A stretch of DNA of 64,000 nucleotides, taken from positions 1,116,001-1,180,000 of the forward strand of contig NZ_QTTQ01000009.1 of assembly GCF_003384935.1 (NCBI RefSeq), in the 5' to 3' direction. This DNA comes from Lutibacter oceani. GTDB taxonomy: Bacteria > Bacteroidota > Bacteroidia > Flavobacteriales > Flavobacteriaceae. Shown here in pieces: positions 16,731 through 27,060 of the stretch. The first letter of the stretch is position 1, and each line of letters starts with the position of its first letter. Below the pieces are notes generated by a model, which saw only the letters and a list, made by a program, of their open reading frames with translations, was not told the DNA's origin and did no database searches. The position numbers were made by a program, and so were the translations under genes.

Positions 16731-18986
16731 TTATTTATTCGCTTTTTCCTGAATATGAAAATCATGAAATAGTTGTAACAAACTCATTAACGCTGAAATT
16801 AAATCTTTGGTTTCTAATAAAATTCCAAAATATAAGGAAGAGTTTTTTGGACTACTTTCTTCAGTTCTAATTCTGGCAATTTGCTTATCAATTGATTCAG
16901 AAACATAATCGAATATTTCCTGTTTTGCATCAATAATATTTGATAAATCATCAAAATCCTTTTCAGTAAAATCCTTTTCAATTTTATTAAATAGTACTTT
17001 TAATTTTTCATTAATTGCACTTAAATCTTTTATTGATGAAGGCTTTAATTGCTTGTGATTGTTATTTACATGCTTATAACTTGTAGTAGAAATATACTCG
17101 ATAGACTGTGTTATATCTTGTAAATACCCTAAAATTAAAATATAAAATCTACTCGCTTTTACTGAAGAATCGTCTAAAGATTTAATAAAGTAGAACACTT
17201 CCTCTCTTAATTCGTTAACTTCTTTATTTAATTTTCTTACGTGCTTTTCAGTTTTAGAAAGCTTGTTTAAATCATGTGAAGATAAATCAATTACAACATT
17301 TGAAAATAATTTATTTACACGTTTAACAACTTCCGAAATATGATCAGAACTTTCATTTACAACTTCATTAATTGTAATTAATTCAGCACGTTCCATATAT
17401 CTTTTTTCCTTTTTTTCTTTTGCTTTTTTGGTATGCCTAATTGAACTTCTTCCAATTAAAAACAACACAACAATAAGTAAAACAGCAACCGAAACAATTT
17501 CTCCTAAATAAATAATATATAAAAATATTGCCGAAACCATAAAGGCAGAAAATGCAGTTAAAAACCATCCGCCTATTACATTAAAAACACCAGCAACTCT
17601 ATAAACAGCACTTTCTCTTCCCCAAGCTCTATCGGCTAATGAAGTACCCATTGCAACCATAAAAGTAACATAAGTTGTTGATAAAGGTAGTTTTAAAGAG
17701 GTTCCTATTGAAATTAAAATACCTGCTACAAATAAATTTACAGATGCTCTTACCATATCAAATGCTGGTAATTCGTAAGATTTATCTTTAGGTAATTCAA
17801 TTATTGGTTTTTGGAATTTAGAATCTATCCATTTTAACGTTGGGGCAGGTACAACTTTAGCTAACCCTGAACTAAATAAAATTGCACCTCGTACCACAGT
17901 TCTTGAAACTGCATTTGGCTGAAATTTTTCATGTCCTTCACCTTGTCTTGATAAATTAATTCCTGTTTCAATAACAGATTTCGCTTTTTTAGAGAACCAA
18001 AGTGTAATAACCATAATCATACCTGCTATAAATAGCAATGTTGGATTAGAAGGTACTTTTTTAGCTAAAACACCCATTGAAAATTCATTTGCAGCAATAC
18101 CAGACGCATCCCATTCTTGGTATGAATTCCAGGCAGCAATAGGTACACCAATAAAATTCACCAAATCATTACCGGCAAAAGCCATTGCTAATGAGAATGT
18201 ACCAATTATTACAATAAATTTTAAAATATTTACTTTAAATATTGAAATTAGTAACTGTGATAAAATAGTCCATATTACAAATCCATAAATAATTATTTCA
18301 AAGGTTCTACCTTCAATCAAATGTTTTACGTCATCATAAAATGGAGTTCCTTTCATACCTTTTACAAAAATAAAATAGGTAATTGCTGTAATAGCAAAAC
18401 CACCAAATAAGGCATTTATAAAACTTTTTCTTTTTTCAAATTGAAAAGAATACAATAATCGTGATAAAAATTGTACTAAGGCTCCTACAGAAAATGCTAT
18501 AAATACTGAAAGTAAAATTCCAGAAATAATAAGCAATGCTTTTTCTGAATTTATATATTTACCAACATTTGCTAAGGTTTCAGTATCATTATTAGAAATT
18601 TTGATAAGAGCCATTGCAACTGCCGCTCCTAATAATTCAAAAACAATGGAAACTGTGGTTGAAGTTGGCATTCCTAATGAATTAAAGACATCTAACAGTA
18701 AAATATCAGTAATCATAACAGCCATAAAAATGAACATTATTTCATTAAAATAGAATTCACCAGGGTTAAATATACCTTTACGGGCGACTTCCATCATTCC
18801 GCTTGATGTTATTGCACCAAGCGCAACCCCTACACTGGCAATTATTAAAATAGATTTAATTGGAATTGCTTTTGAGCCAATTGCCGAATTTAAAAAGTTT
18901 ACAGCATCATTACTAACACCAACAACCAAATCAATAATTGCCAATACAGTTAGTGCTACAAGCATTAAAATGTAAATATCTCCCAT
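16731..18986 (-). CDS. PiT family inorganic phosphate transporter with PhoU-like tail
   Basis: A 751-aa inner membrane low-affinity phosphate transporter. The duplicated PiT signature appears as GVSNDAVNFLNSAIGSKA (23-40) and later as FAGNDLVNFIGVPIAAW. Helices fill about 1-520. The last 220 residues (about 535-751) form a charged helical domain resembling PhoU, an arrangement common in Bacteroidota and giving a protein much longer than E. coli PitA. It has its own terminator and a -7-like box TTTATTTG at 19060-19053 without Pho-type repeats, so expression may be constitutive. Confidence 0.92.
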   Translation of the reverse strand: MGDIYILMLVALTVLAIIDLVVGVSNDAVNFLNSAIGSKAIPIKSILIIASVGVALGAITSSGMMEVARKGIFNPGEFYFNEIMFIFMAVMITDILLLDVFNSLGMPTSTTVSIVFELLGAAVAMALIKISNNDTETLANVGKYINSEKALLIISGILLSVFIAFSVGALVQFLSRLLYSFQFEKRKSFINALFGGFAITAITYFIFVKGMKGTPFYDDVKHLIEGRTFEIIIYGFVIWTILSQLLISIFKVNILKFIVIIGTFSLAMAFAGNDLVNFIGVPIAAWNSYQEWDASGIAANEFSMGVLAKKVPSNPTLLFIAGMIMVITLWFSKKAKSVIETGINLSRQGEGHEKFQPNAVSRTVVRGAILFSSGLAKVVPAPTLKWIDSKFQKPIIELPKDKSYELPAFDMVRASVNLFVAGILISIGTSLKLPLSTTYVTFMVAMGTSLADRAWGRESAVYRVAGVFNVIGGWFLTAFSAFMVSAIFLYIIYLGEIVSVAVLLIVVLFLIGRSSIRHTKKAKEKKEKRYMERAELITINEVVNESSDHISEVVKRVNKLFSNVVIDLSSHDLNKLSKTEKHVRKLNKEVNELREEVFYFIKSLDDSSVKASRFYILILGYLQDITQSIEYISTTSYKHVNNNHKQLKPSSIKDLSAINEKLKVLFNKIEKDFTEKDFDDLSNIIDAKQEIFDYVSESIDKQIARIRTEESSPKNSSLYFGILLETKDLISALMSLLQLFHDFHIQEKANK

Positions 18987-19279
18987 TTTTATTGTTATTA
19001 ATTTAATATTATAACTACATATAAATAGTAGCTAAAACAGGTAGTAAAAGTACAAATAAATAATAAACCTAAATATAAAAAAAGCCTTAATAAAATATTT
19101 TATTAAGGCTTTCAAGTATTGGGTTGACTATTTATTCAGTTTAATAACACATTTAAATAGTTCTTTAAGAAACAGAATATTAATTGAGTCAAATATCACT
19201 AAAAAACTAAACGTTTATCTTTTTAAGAAAATTTCTTATTCACAAGATATTAACATTTCAATATTTTTTAATAAAATTT
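18987..19279. other. 293-bp interval between PiT and nrdA
   Basis: It holds the PiT promoter region (weak -7 TTTATTTG on minus at 19060-19053) and the nrdA terminator (19081-19112). The nrdA 3' untranslated region of about 170 nt shows no open frame or recognisable RNA. Confidence 0.5.
19081..19112 (-). terminator. Terminator after nrdA
   Basis: A 15-bp perfect stem (19081-19095 with 19098-19112) containing AAAGCCTTAATAAAA, loop TA, with a T-run following on the minus strand. It lies about 170 nt beyond the nrdA stop, giving an unusually long 3' untranslated region. Confidence 0.85.
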
Positions 19280-21661
19280 TTAAGAACCACACATTTCACA
19301 ATCGTCAGGATTGTTTTGTGAAGCAATTAACATGGCCTTTAATTCTTCTGGTGTTAAAGGTGTTTCTTCTTGTTTCTTTTTATTTGAAAGTGTAAACTGA
19401 ATTGCATTTACAGCACTTTTTGTACGTAAGTAATACATTCCTGTTTTTAAACCACTTTTCCAGGCATAAAAATGCATAGATGTTAATTTAGAATAATTTG
19501 CATCTTGCATAAAAAGGTTTAATGATTGTGATTGATCTATAAAATAGCCTCTTTGGCGAGACATGTCTATAATATCTTTCATACTCATTTCCCAAACTGT
19601 TTTATACAAATCTTTCAAATTTTGAGGAATAACATCAATATGTTGAATAGATCCGTTTGCACGCATAATATCCTCTTTCATTTCATTATTCCACAAACCA
19701 AGTTCAACCAAATCTTCCAATAAGTGTTTGTTAACAACAATATATTCGCCACTTAATACACGACGCGTATAAATATTTGAAGTATACGGTTCAAAAGCCT
19801 CATTGTTTCCTAATATTTGAGAAGTTGAAGCTGTAGGCATTGGTGCTACTAAAAGCGAATTTCTAACACCGTTTTCTAACACCTCTTTTCTTAAAGATTT
19901 CCAATCCCAACGACCACTTAAATCATCTTCTGAAACTCCCCACATATTAAATTGAAATTCACCTTGTGACATTGGCGAACCTTCATATGTTGAATAAGGT
20001 TCTTTCACTTTTGCTATTTCCATTGAAGAAGTGACTGCAGCAAAATAGATAGTTTCAAAAATTTCTTCATTTAATTTTTTAGCTTCATCACTTGTAAAAG
20101 GCATACGCAACATAATAAAAGCATCTGCTAATCCTTGAATTCCTAAACCAATTGGTCTGTGGCGAAAGTTAGAATTTTCAGCTTCTTTAACGGGGTAGTA
20201 GTTACGATCTATAACTGTATCTAAATTACGTGTAATCTTTTTAGTAACATTAAACAGTCTTTGGTGGTTGAAAAATTTATTTCCTTTTTCATCTTGTTCT
20301 ATAAACATTGGAATTGCAATTGAAGCTAAGTTACAAACAGCAACTTCATCTTTTGCGGTATATTCCATTATTTCTGTACATAAGTTAGATGAACGGATTG
20401 TACCCAAGTTTTTTTGATTTGATTTTCGGTTAGCAGCATCTTTGTATAACATATATGGGTTGCCCGTTTCAATTTGAGCTTCCAATATTTTTTCCCAAAG
20501 ACTTCGAGCTTTTATAGTTTTACGTCCTTTACCTACTTTTTCATAACCAGTATATAATTTTTCAAATTCATCACCATAAGTATCAAATAAATGAGGACAT
20601 TCATTAGGGCACATTAAGGTCCATTCGCCATTTTCTTCAACACGCTTCATAAATAAATCTGGAATCCACATAGCGTAAAATAAATCGCGCGCACGCATTT
20701 CTTCAGCTCCTGTGTTTTTACGTAAATCTAAAAAGTCAAAAACATCAGCGTGCCAAGGTTCCATATAAATTGCAAAAGAACCTTTACGTTTTCCTCCACC
20801 CTGATCTACATAACGAGCGGTATCATTATAAACTTTTAACATTGGCACAATTCCATTTGAAGTTCCATTTGTACCTCTAATATAAGATCCAGTTGCACGA
20901 ACATTGTGAATAGATAATCCTATTCCACCAGCAGATTGTGAAATTTTAGCAGTTTGTTTTAAAGTGTCGTAAATACCATCAATACTATCATCTTGAATCT
21001 GTAATAAAAAGCATGATGACATTTGTGGTTTTGGTGTTCCAGAGTTAAATAATGTTGGTGTAGCATGTGTAAATATTTTTTTAGACATTAACTCATACGT
21101 TTCAATGGCTTCATCAATATCATTTTGATGAATTCCTATGGCAACACGCATTAACATGTGCTGTGGGCGTTCTGCAATTTCACCGTTTAATTTTAATAAA
21201 TAAGAACGTTCTAATGTTTTAAAACCAAAATAATCGTATCCAAAATCTCTATTATAAATAATAGTTGAGTCTAATTTTGCGGCATTATCTTTTATTACTT
21301 TATAAGTTTCATCAGATAAAAGAGGTGCTTTTTTACCAGTACGTGGATTTACATAGTTGTATAAATCCGTCATTACTTCAGAAAAAGTTTTTTTAGTATT
21401 TTTATGTAAGTTTGAAACGGCTATACGAGCAGCTAAACGTGCATAATCCGGGTGTTGTACAGTCATAGTAGCAGCAGTTTCAGCAGCTAAATTATCAAGT
21501 TCGGAAGTAGTTACACCATCATATAAGCCTTCAATAACTCTCATAGCGACCTTTACAGGATCAACAAGTTTATTTAAGCCATAACACATTTTTCTTACTC
21601 TTGCTGTAATTTTATCAAACATTACAGGCTCTTTTCTTCCGTCTCTTTTTAGTACAAACAT
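19280..21661 (-). CDS. nrdA: Ribonucleoside-diphosphate reductase alpha subunit
   Basis: The 793-aa large subunit of class I ribonucleotide reductase, which reduces ribonucleoside diphosphates to deoxy forms. It opens with an ATP-cone regulatory domain ([17 protein letters not shown], 2-18, to about 95). The catalytic barrel has SSCFLL and NLCTEI, holding the active-site Cys residues and Glu. The C-terminal redox pair is CEMCGS (Cys788 and Cys791). It is second in the nrdB-nrdA operon, with a 121-bp gap containing a 14-bp direct repeat. Confidence 0.97.
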   Translation of the reverse strand: MFVLKRDGRKEPVMFDKITARVRKMCYGLNKLVDPVKVAMRVIEGLYDGVTTSELDNLAAETAATMTVQHPDYARLAARIAVSNLHKNTKKTFSEVMTDLYNYVNPRTGKKAPLLSDETYKVIKDNAAKLDSTIIYNRDFGYDYFGFKTLERSYLLKLNGEIAERPQHMLMRVAIGIHQNDIDEAIETYELMSKKIFTHATPTLFNSGTPKPQMSSCFLLQIQDDSIDGIYDTLKQTAKISQSAGGIGLSIHNVRATGSYIRGTNGTSNGIVPMLKVYNDTARYVDQGGGKRKGSFAIYMEPWHADVFDFLDLRKNTGAEEMRARDLFYAMWIPDLFMKRVEENGEWTLMCPNECPHLFDTYGDEFEKLYTGYEKVGKGRKTIKARSLWEKILEAQIETGNPYMLYKDAANRKSNQKNLGTIRSSNLCTEIMEYTAKDEVAVCNLASIAIPMFIEQDEKGNKFFNHQRLFNVTKKITRNLDTVIDRNYYPVKEAENSNFRHRPIGLGIQGLADAFIMLRMPFTSDEAKKLNEEIFETIYFAAVTSSMEIAKVKEPYSTYEGSPMSQGEFQFNMWGVSEDDLSGRWDWKSLRKEVLENGVRNSLLVAPMPTASTSQILGNNEAFEPYTSNIYTRRVLSGEYIVVNKHLLEDLVELGLWNNEMKEDIMRANGSIQHIDVIPQNLKDLYKTVWEMSMKDIIDMSRQRGYFIDQSQSLNLFMQDANYSKLTSMHFYAWKSGLKTGMYYLRTKSAVNAIQFTLSNKKKQEETPLTPEELKAMLIASQNNPDDCEMCGS

Positions 21662-21744
21662 TGGTTATAAATTGGTTTTATTAGTTAATATTTATTGAAT
21701 ACAGCTATGCTATTGATTTTTGAAAAAAATCAAATTTCAATTGG

Positions 21745-21780
21745 GGTTTATTGTAATTTGAAAAAAGGTTTATTGTAATT
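21745..21780. repeat. 14-bp direct repeat between nrdB and nrdA
   Basis: GGTTTATTGTAATT occurs at 21745-21758 and 21767-21780, a 22-bp period, just after the nrdB stop codon. It could be a slipped duplication or a regulatory repeat; no function can be assigned. Confidence 0.6.
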
Positions 21781-21782
21781 AC

Positions 21783-22754
21783 CTAAAAATCAGCATCAAA
21801 ACTTATATCTCCAGTTCCTCCAGATTTTACTCCAGCTTTTTGATATTCTGAAACGCGTTTTTCAAAGAAATTGGTTTTTCCTTCTAACGAGATCATTTCC
21901 ATAAAATCAAACGGATTTGAAACGTTATAAACTTCATCACAACCAAACTCTGAAAGTAATCTATCAGTTACATATTCAAGATACTGAGTCATTAATTTTG
22001 CATTCATTCCAATTAAACTAACCGGTAATGATTCTGTTATAAATTTGCGCTCAATATTTAATGCATCAACAATTATTTCTGTAATTCTTTCTTTTGGCAC
22101 CTTATTTACAATGTGGTTATTGTGCAAGTGCACAGCAAAATCACAATGTAAGCCTTCATCACGAGAAATTAATTCATTTGAAAAAGTTAATCCAGGTAAT
22201 AAACCTCTTTTTTTCAGCCAGAAAATGGAGCAAAAACTACCTGAAAAGAAAATGCCTTCAACAGCAGCAAAAGCGATTAAACGTTCTGCAAAACTTGGAC
22301 TGTCAATCCATTTTAATGCCCAATCTGCTTTTAATTTTATAGCAGGAAAAACCTCAATTGCTCTAAATAACTCATCTTTTTCAACTTCTTTTTTAACATA
22401 TGTATCAATTAATAATGAATACACTTCAGAATGAATATTTTCCATCATTATTTGAAACCCATAAAAGAATTTTGCTTCAGAATATTGTACTTCACTAACA
22501 AAATTTTCTGCTAAATTTTCGTTTACAATACCATCTGAAGCGGCAAAAAATGCTAAAATATGTTTTATAAAGTAGCGTTCGTCATCATTTAATTTTGTTT
22601 CCCAATCTATTACATCTTGATGTAAATCGATTTCTTCAGCAGTCCAAATACTTGCCTCTTGTTTTTTGTACCATTCCCAAATATCATGATGTTGAATAGG
22701 GAATATTACAAATCGATCTTTATTTTCTTGTAAAATTGGTTCAATAAATGACAT
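21783..22754 (-). CDS. nrdB: Ribonucleoside-diphosphate reductase beta subunit
   Basis: The 323-aa small subunit that carries the di-iron centre and tyrosyl radical for NrdA. Iron ligands are visible in [10 protein letters not shown] (Glu105, His108), where Tyr112 matches the radical Tyr four residues after the His, and in [10 protein letters not shown]. The radical Tyr makes this a standard class Ia/Ib-like enzyme rather than the Tyr-less class Ic. It is the first gene of the operon. About 95 nt upstream lies a consensus DnaA box, and a weak -7 box AATATTTG is at 22820-22813. Confidence 0.96.
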   Translation of the reverse strand: MSFIEPILQENKDRFVIFPIQHHDIWEWYKKQEASIWTAEEIDLHQDVIDWETKLNDDERYFIKHILAFFAASDGIVNENLAENFVSEVQYSEAKFFYGFQIMMENIHSEVYSLLIDTYVKKEVEKDELFRAIEVFPAIKLKADWALKWIDSPSFAERLIAFAAVEGIFFSGSFCSIFWLKKRGLLPGLTFSNELISRDEGLHCDFAVHLHNNHIVNKVPKERITEIIVDALNIERKFITESLPVSLIGMNAKLMTQYLEYVTDRLLSEFGCDEVYNVSNPFDFMEMISLEGKTNFFEKRVSEYQKAGVKSGGTGDISFDADF

Positions 22755-22849
22755 TTATAGTACTTTTTTTGTATTGTTAAATTAAGGTTAATTTTCGTTG
22801 AAACGAGAGAAACAAATATTGAAAAAAAACCAACATAAAAAAAGTGCAC

Positions 22850-22858
22850 TTATCCACA
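22850..22858 (+). promoter_or_regulatory. Consensus DnaA box upstream of nrdBA
   Basis: TTATCCACA exactly matches the classical DnaA-binding consensus. It lies about 95 nt before the nrdB ATG and about 30 nt upstream of the weak -7 box AATATTTG (22813-22820, minus strand), near -45 to -53 of the likely start. DnaA control of nrd genes is known in E. coli; its use here is inference. Confidence 0.5.
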
Positions 22859-22997
22859 TTTATTAATAAGTTTTTAACATTTTATTAAAATGCACTATTT
22901 TAACCTATTATATAAATATCTGAATATCAATTGCATAAATTATTAAAAAAGTGCTGAGTAGTTGGTTTTGCTGACATTTTTTAATTATCTTAAAAGT

Positions 22998-23028
22998 AAA
23001 AAAGAGCACTTTTTTTGTGCTCTTTTTT
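22998..23028. terminator. Bidirectional terminator between nrd and the exported-protein cluster
   Basis: AAAAAAGAGCAC (22998-23009) pairs with GTGCTCTTTTTT (23017-23028) around a T7 loop. It terminates the minus-strand lipoprotein gene ending at 23070. Confidence 0.88.
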
Positions 23029-23069
23029 ATAAAAAAAGTGGTGATATTACTATTAATTATATATATAAA

Positions 23070-23972
23070 TTAATTTCCTTTTCTCATTTTTGCCATTTTT
23101 TGAATCATATTATAGGTTTGGCGCAATTCATCTTCACTCATATGTTGCATTTCCTCATCATCTTTATCTGAAAGGGCCATTTTTTTCCATTCTTCAAAAG
23201 AAAGTTTACTTAGCTTATCCATGTTAGCATCCATATCTTCCATATTGTCCATGTCAAAATTCATTTCTTCATTACTAAAAAAGCTTTCTTCCTTTTTTAT
23301 TGGAAAATCCGGAAGTTTAAAATACTTATCAGGTACAGCTATATTAAATTCAATATTTGTTGCTTTTTTTGAAGTTGTAATACCCATAACAGTAGTTTCA
23401 ATTTTAAGTGTAATATGTTTGTGAACCCATTGTTTTACACCCATAGCTTCCCAAATTTCACAAGGATAGCCCATATAATTTTCTTCACCAATTTTTTTAC
23501 CTCCAAGGCTTTTCACCATTTCTTTTCCGGTATCTCCTGCATCAGAATCTGGGTGAAATGCGGTTATCATATCAATTGGTATAGATCTTTTTGCAGTAAT
23601 TTCTTTTCTTTCAAAATTAACTGTATACCATTCACCATTATCTAATTTATTAACAGTATGTTTAGTGGTTGTTTCTTCTTTAGTTTTTCCAAAGAATTTA
23701 ATATGGGTTGTTTCAGATGATTTTTCATCTTTTAATTCTATAGCACCCCAATCTTTAAAGTAAATTGTTTCAGTACCAGTTCCAGTCATGGTACTTCCTA
23801 ATATTTTACCTGAAATAGTAGAGGTAAAATGAATGATTCCAGATTCAACTTGATAGCGTTTTAGCTTATTTTGTTCAATTTTTACTGCCAAGCTATCTGC
23901 TGGTTTGTTTTCGTTTCCTTTACAACTTATAGTAATTATAAACAATGCGAGTATGATATTTATTTTTTTCAT
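23070..23972 (-). CDS. Lipoprotein of unknown function
   Basis: A 300-aa predicted lipoprotein with lipobox TISC (Cys17). The middle (about 40-215) is a beta-rich domain with regularly spaced strands and a GYPCEIWE segment, resembling DUF4412-like or LolA-like folds, but I cannot assign it firmly. The C-terminal 80 residues are very acidic and Met-rich (MDNMEDMDANMDKL) and probably flexible. It is the last gene of a three-gene run, 11 bp after the preceding gene, and is probably cotranscribed with the OmpA-type protein. Confidence 0.65.
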   Translation of the reverse strand: MKKINIILALFIITISCKGNENKPADSLAVKIEQNKLKRYQVESGIIHFTSTISGKILGSTMTGTGTETIYFKDWGAIELKDEKSSETTHIKFFGKTKEETTTKHTVNKLDNGEWYTVNFERKEITAKRSIPIDMITAFHPDSDAGDTGKEMVKSLGGKKIGEENYMGYPCEIWEAMGVKQWVHKHITLKIETTVMGITTSKKATNIEFNIAVPDKYFKLPDFPIKKEESFFSNEEMNFDMDNMEDMDANMDKLSKLSFEEWKKMALSDKDDEEMQHMSEDELRQTYNMIQKMAKMRKGN

Positions 23973-23983
23973 TTTTAATAATT

Positions 23984-25186
23984 TTATTTAATTTCTTGTA
24001 ATTCGTATTTGAAATAATGACCAAAATTTCCTGTTTTCTCTTTTATAATTTTGGCTAATATTCCAGGCTTGTTGGTAATCATCCAAATTTTAATTTTTTC
24101 ATCAAAACTTCCAAGAGCTTCAATAATTGTGCAGTTAAAAGTGCCTGCAGGAGTTGTAATTTCTTCTTCGCCAACAACTCTAAATGTATCACCTTCTAAA
24201 GGATATAATTTGTTGTACTCGTCATAGTTATTAGGTGGAAGTGCGGTGTCTTCTGGGAGATTATAGCTATCGTATCCATTAAATATATTATCAATACTTA
24301 AAGTTTGTTCATCTTCTTTTACAACTACATTTGCTGTAAGTGTTTTATTTTTAAATATTTCAGTATCTTCAATTAATACGGAATAGTTATACACTAATTG
24401 ATTTACAACACTTAAATTTTCCATCATTTTATAAAAATCTTTCCAAGGTAATTTTTCCTCATCATCATAATAGTTGTAATCTCCATTTTCATTATAAAAA
24501 TCTTCTTCAGAAAAAGATAAGTGTTCAATTTTAGAAGCTTGATTTATTTCTTTTTTAAAAGAATAGCTAGTGTTATTATTTTTTAAAGAAATTTCATCAC
24601 CTGAACTATTAATTACCTTATTTAAGCCTTTTAAATGCTCTAAAGAAAATCCAATAAGGATTACTGTTTTTCCATTTTTATTAAAAATCCAAGTTCCTTT
24701 GCTAGTTGATTGAGTATATTCATCTTTTTCTATTAAAACAAATTCATCTGGAGAATTGAACGATAGTATTTGAACAATATCAGAATCTTTATTGACTAGT
24801 TTCCAAGTTCCGAGTAAGCCAGAAGTTGCATTTGCTTCAGTAATTTGATTTTTATTAATTTTTTGGTAAAATGCTTTTTCATCATCTTTTATACTAACTA
24901 ATTCTTTTTCAGATAGGTTTAAAATTTTTGCTTCTCCATTAAAATCTTTGTCAAATTCAGATTTAGTTATAATTGAATGTTTTTTTTTACTGTACTCCCA
25001 AGTTCCAACCTCTATTCCCATTACAATAAATTTTCCGTTCTCATTATAATCAAAAATTTGATAAGGATTTTGAATTTTAGTTCCAACCTCTACTTTTGTG
25101 AGTAGCCAGTTGCCGACTAATTTTTCTTTTTGTGAATAGCAAAATGACGTAAATACTAATATAAATAATAGTATAAAATTTTTCAT
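23984..25186 (-). CDS. Exported protein with two lipocalin-like repeats
   Basis: A 400-aa secreted protein with signal peptide (about 1-19, ending CYSQ). Two similar segments, LVGNWLLTK (about 23-31) and LLGTWKLVN (about 123-131), each begin a beta-barrel-like stretch with GTWEYSK or GTWIFNK, as in small lipocalin-like domains of Bacteroidota. The C-terminal third is different and contains TPAGTFNCTIIEA, a motif also seen in beta-rich exported proteins. It is the middle gene of the run, with 8 bp on one side and 11 bp on the other. Function unknown. Confidence 0.6.
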   Translation of the reverse strand: MKNFILLFILVFTSFCYSQKEKLVGNWLLTKVEVGTKIQNPYQIFDYNENGKFIVMGIEVGTWEYSKKKHSIITKSEFDKDFNGEAKILNLSEKELVSIKDDEKAFYQKINKNQITEANATSGLLGTWKLVNKDSDIVQILSFNSPDEFVLIEKDEYTQSTSKGTWIFNKNGKTVILIGFSLEHLKGLNKVINSSGDEISLKNNNTSYSFKKEINQASKIEHLSFSEEDFYNENGDYNYYDDEEKLPWKDFYKMMENLSVVNQLVYNYSVLIEDTEIFKNKTLTANVVVKEDEQTLSIDNIFNGYDSYNLPEDTALPPNNYDEYNKLYPLEGDTFRVVGEEEITTPAGTFNCTIIEALGSFDEKIKIWMITNKPGILAKIIKEKTGNFGHYFKYELQEIK

Positions 25187-25194
25187 AGGAATTG

Positions 25195-26931
25195 TTATTT
25201 TAAAATTTTTAAAATAGCAGTTTCTCCATTATATAAAGTTGCAGTTTTGCTATCTTGAATACCCAAATGGAAATCTTTTTCAGAATAAATTACGTCTTCA
25301 GTTTTACCTTTATCTAAGTCACATGTGTAAGTTCCTTGGATTTCTAAATTATTAGATTTACTAAGTACAGAGCCGTTATAATTGTAAGTTACATACTTAA
25401 CAGTAAGCTTGTGGTTGTCATTTTCATCAACATCTAAAATTTCCATTTTACCTAAATTTCCATCGGAAGTAGCATATAAAATTATAGTTCCTTTGCCGTT
25501 AATACTGCCTGAATTATTTGAAATAGGAATATTTATACTTTCTGGTAATGATTCAAGTTTAATTGCAATTGTTTTTTTATCAAGTTGATTAAAAGCTGAA
25601 TTATTGTTATTTGTAGTAGTACTATTTGTTGAAGTTGTTCCTGAAAATTTTACAAATTCTACACGTCTGTTATTGGCTTTTCCTTCTGGAGTTGTGTTAT
25701 TATCAATTGGTTTGCTTTCACCAAAACCTGTATATTTAAGTCTACTTTCTGAAATTCCCATTTCAGTTAATTTATCCATTACAGATTTCCCTCGTGCTTC
25801 TGATAGTGTTTGGTTGTTTGCATCATCTCCATCGCTATCAGTATGACCTTCAACACTAAAATTAATTGTAGGATTATCAACCATTAATTGATAGATTTCA
25901 TTAATTGGCCCCATACTTTCTGGTTTTAAGGTTGCTTTGTTTGTATCGAATTTTATACCATTTACAATAATTTTTCCTTCGGAAAGTACACGATCATAAT
26001 ATTTTACACCACCTTTTGCAATACGAAAATTTTTCATGTATTGAATATCTTCAGGTTTATCGGCAGCATAACCATCCATTTCAAAAGTGATGCCCTTTGG
26101 ATTTCCATTAGCGTGAGGAATATTTATTAAACGAGTTTCATCAATATAAACTTTTAATTTTCCTTTTGTATATGCAATAGAAAAATGACGCCAACCACCA
26201 TTTTTACTCCAATTTCCTTTTTGATCAGGAATTGTTCCAGACGAGTCTCCTATAGTAACTGAATTATTGTAAAAATGGATTGTTTTGTTTTCGTTATTTC
26301 TTTGATTTTTTTTATCAAAAAAATCTAAAAATATTCTTCGGGCATATTCAGGTCTAAAATAAGCATCAAATTCAATGGTAAAAATTTCTGGTAAATAATC
26401 GTCTTTAGCATTTTTTAAATAAGGTACAACTGATCCTCCTTGTGGAAAACTAATTACATTTGTACCATCAACATTTATTATTTCAGCATTTCCTTCATTT
26501 AAATCCCATCTGCTGGGAAATTCCCCATTTTCTTCATCGGTACTTGGTTCATCTTCATAAATAACTTCATCTCCAGGAATAAAATCAAATCTACTCCAAA
26601 CAACGTTTGGTTTATTTGATTTTTCGACTACATCATTTACGTTTGTATTATTTGAGTTATTTGCATCTTTTAAATTTTTATTGCTATTTCCCTCATTTTC
26701 TGTAGTTTTTTCTTTGCTTTTTCCATCTAAAATACCTTCTGCCTTGTCAAACTCTTTATCAATTTTTTTGTTTACACGGCGTTCTGCACGTTTTTCTGCT
26801 TCACGTTCAATTTTCTTTTCAGCTTTTTCCTTTAATTTTTTTAGAAATTGAGCTTCAGATTGGTTAGGGATTAAAAAGAATAATCCAAAAAGAAGTAAAA
26901 TTTTAGGAAGTAAAAGTTGTTTGTTTTTCAT
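25195..26931 (-). CDS. OmpA family protein with LamG-like and peptidoglycan-binding domains
   Basis: A 578-aa exported protein with a signal peptide (about 1-27, ending SEAQ). A strongly charged coiled-coil-like stretch follows (about 30-70, LKEKAEKKIEREAEKRAERR). Next is a concanavalin/LamG-like domain (about 110-305), then an OmpA C-terminal peptidoglycan-binding domain (about 325-430, with EGHTDSDGDD and NNRRVEF). About 145 further residues of unknown type follow, an unusual extension past the OmpA domain. It is first in a three-gene run, likely controlled by or with the upstream TPR/LuxR regulator. Role inferred: anchoring the envelope to the cell wall. Confidence 0.8.
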   Translation of the reverse strand: MKNKQLLLPKILLLFGLFFLIPNQSEAQFLKKLKEKAEKKIEREAEKRAERRVNKKIDKEFDKAEGILDGKSKEKTTENEGNSNKNLKDANNSNNTNVNDVVEKSNKPNVVWSRFDFIPGDEVIYEDEPSTDEENGEFPSRWDLNEGNAEIINVDGTNVISFPQGGSVVPYLKNAKDDYLPEIFTIEFDAYFRPEYARRIFLDFFDKKNQRNNENKTIHFYNNSVTIGDSSGTIPDQKGNWSKNGGWRHFSIAYTKGKLKVYIDETRLINIPHANGNPKGITFEMDGYAADKPEDIQYMKNFRIAKGGVKYYDRVLSEGKIIVNGIKFDTNKATLKPESMGPINEIYQLMVDNPTINFSVEGHTDSDGDDANNQTLSEARGKSVMDKLTEMGISESRLKYTGFGESKPIDNNTTPEGKANNRRVEFVKFSGTTSTNSTTTNNNNSAFNQLDKKTIAIKLESLPESINIPISNNSGSINGKGTIILYATSDGNLGKMEILDVDENDNHKLTVKYVTYNYNGSVLSKSNNLEIQGTYTCDLDKGKTEDVIYSEKDFHLGIQDSKTATLYNGETAILKILK

Positions 26932-27060
26932 TTTAAGTAATTTTTAATTTATAACATAAAATTACTTTAATGAGCTAATTAGGCATTCATTTGTTTAAGT
27001 GATAAACCTCACCTTTTAGGGTGATTTTATAATTGGAAGTCCAATAAAACTAGGTTTAAT

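Noticed and set aside
22045-22434. 129-codon open frame opposite nrdB
   Set aside because: It lies within a highly conserved coding region on the other strand with no domain or signal; treated as a shadow.
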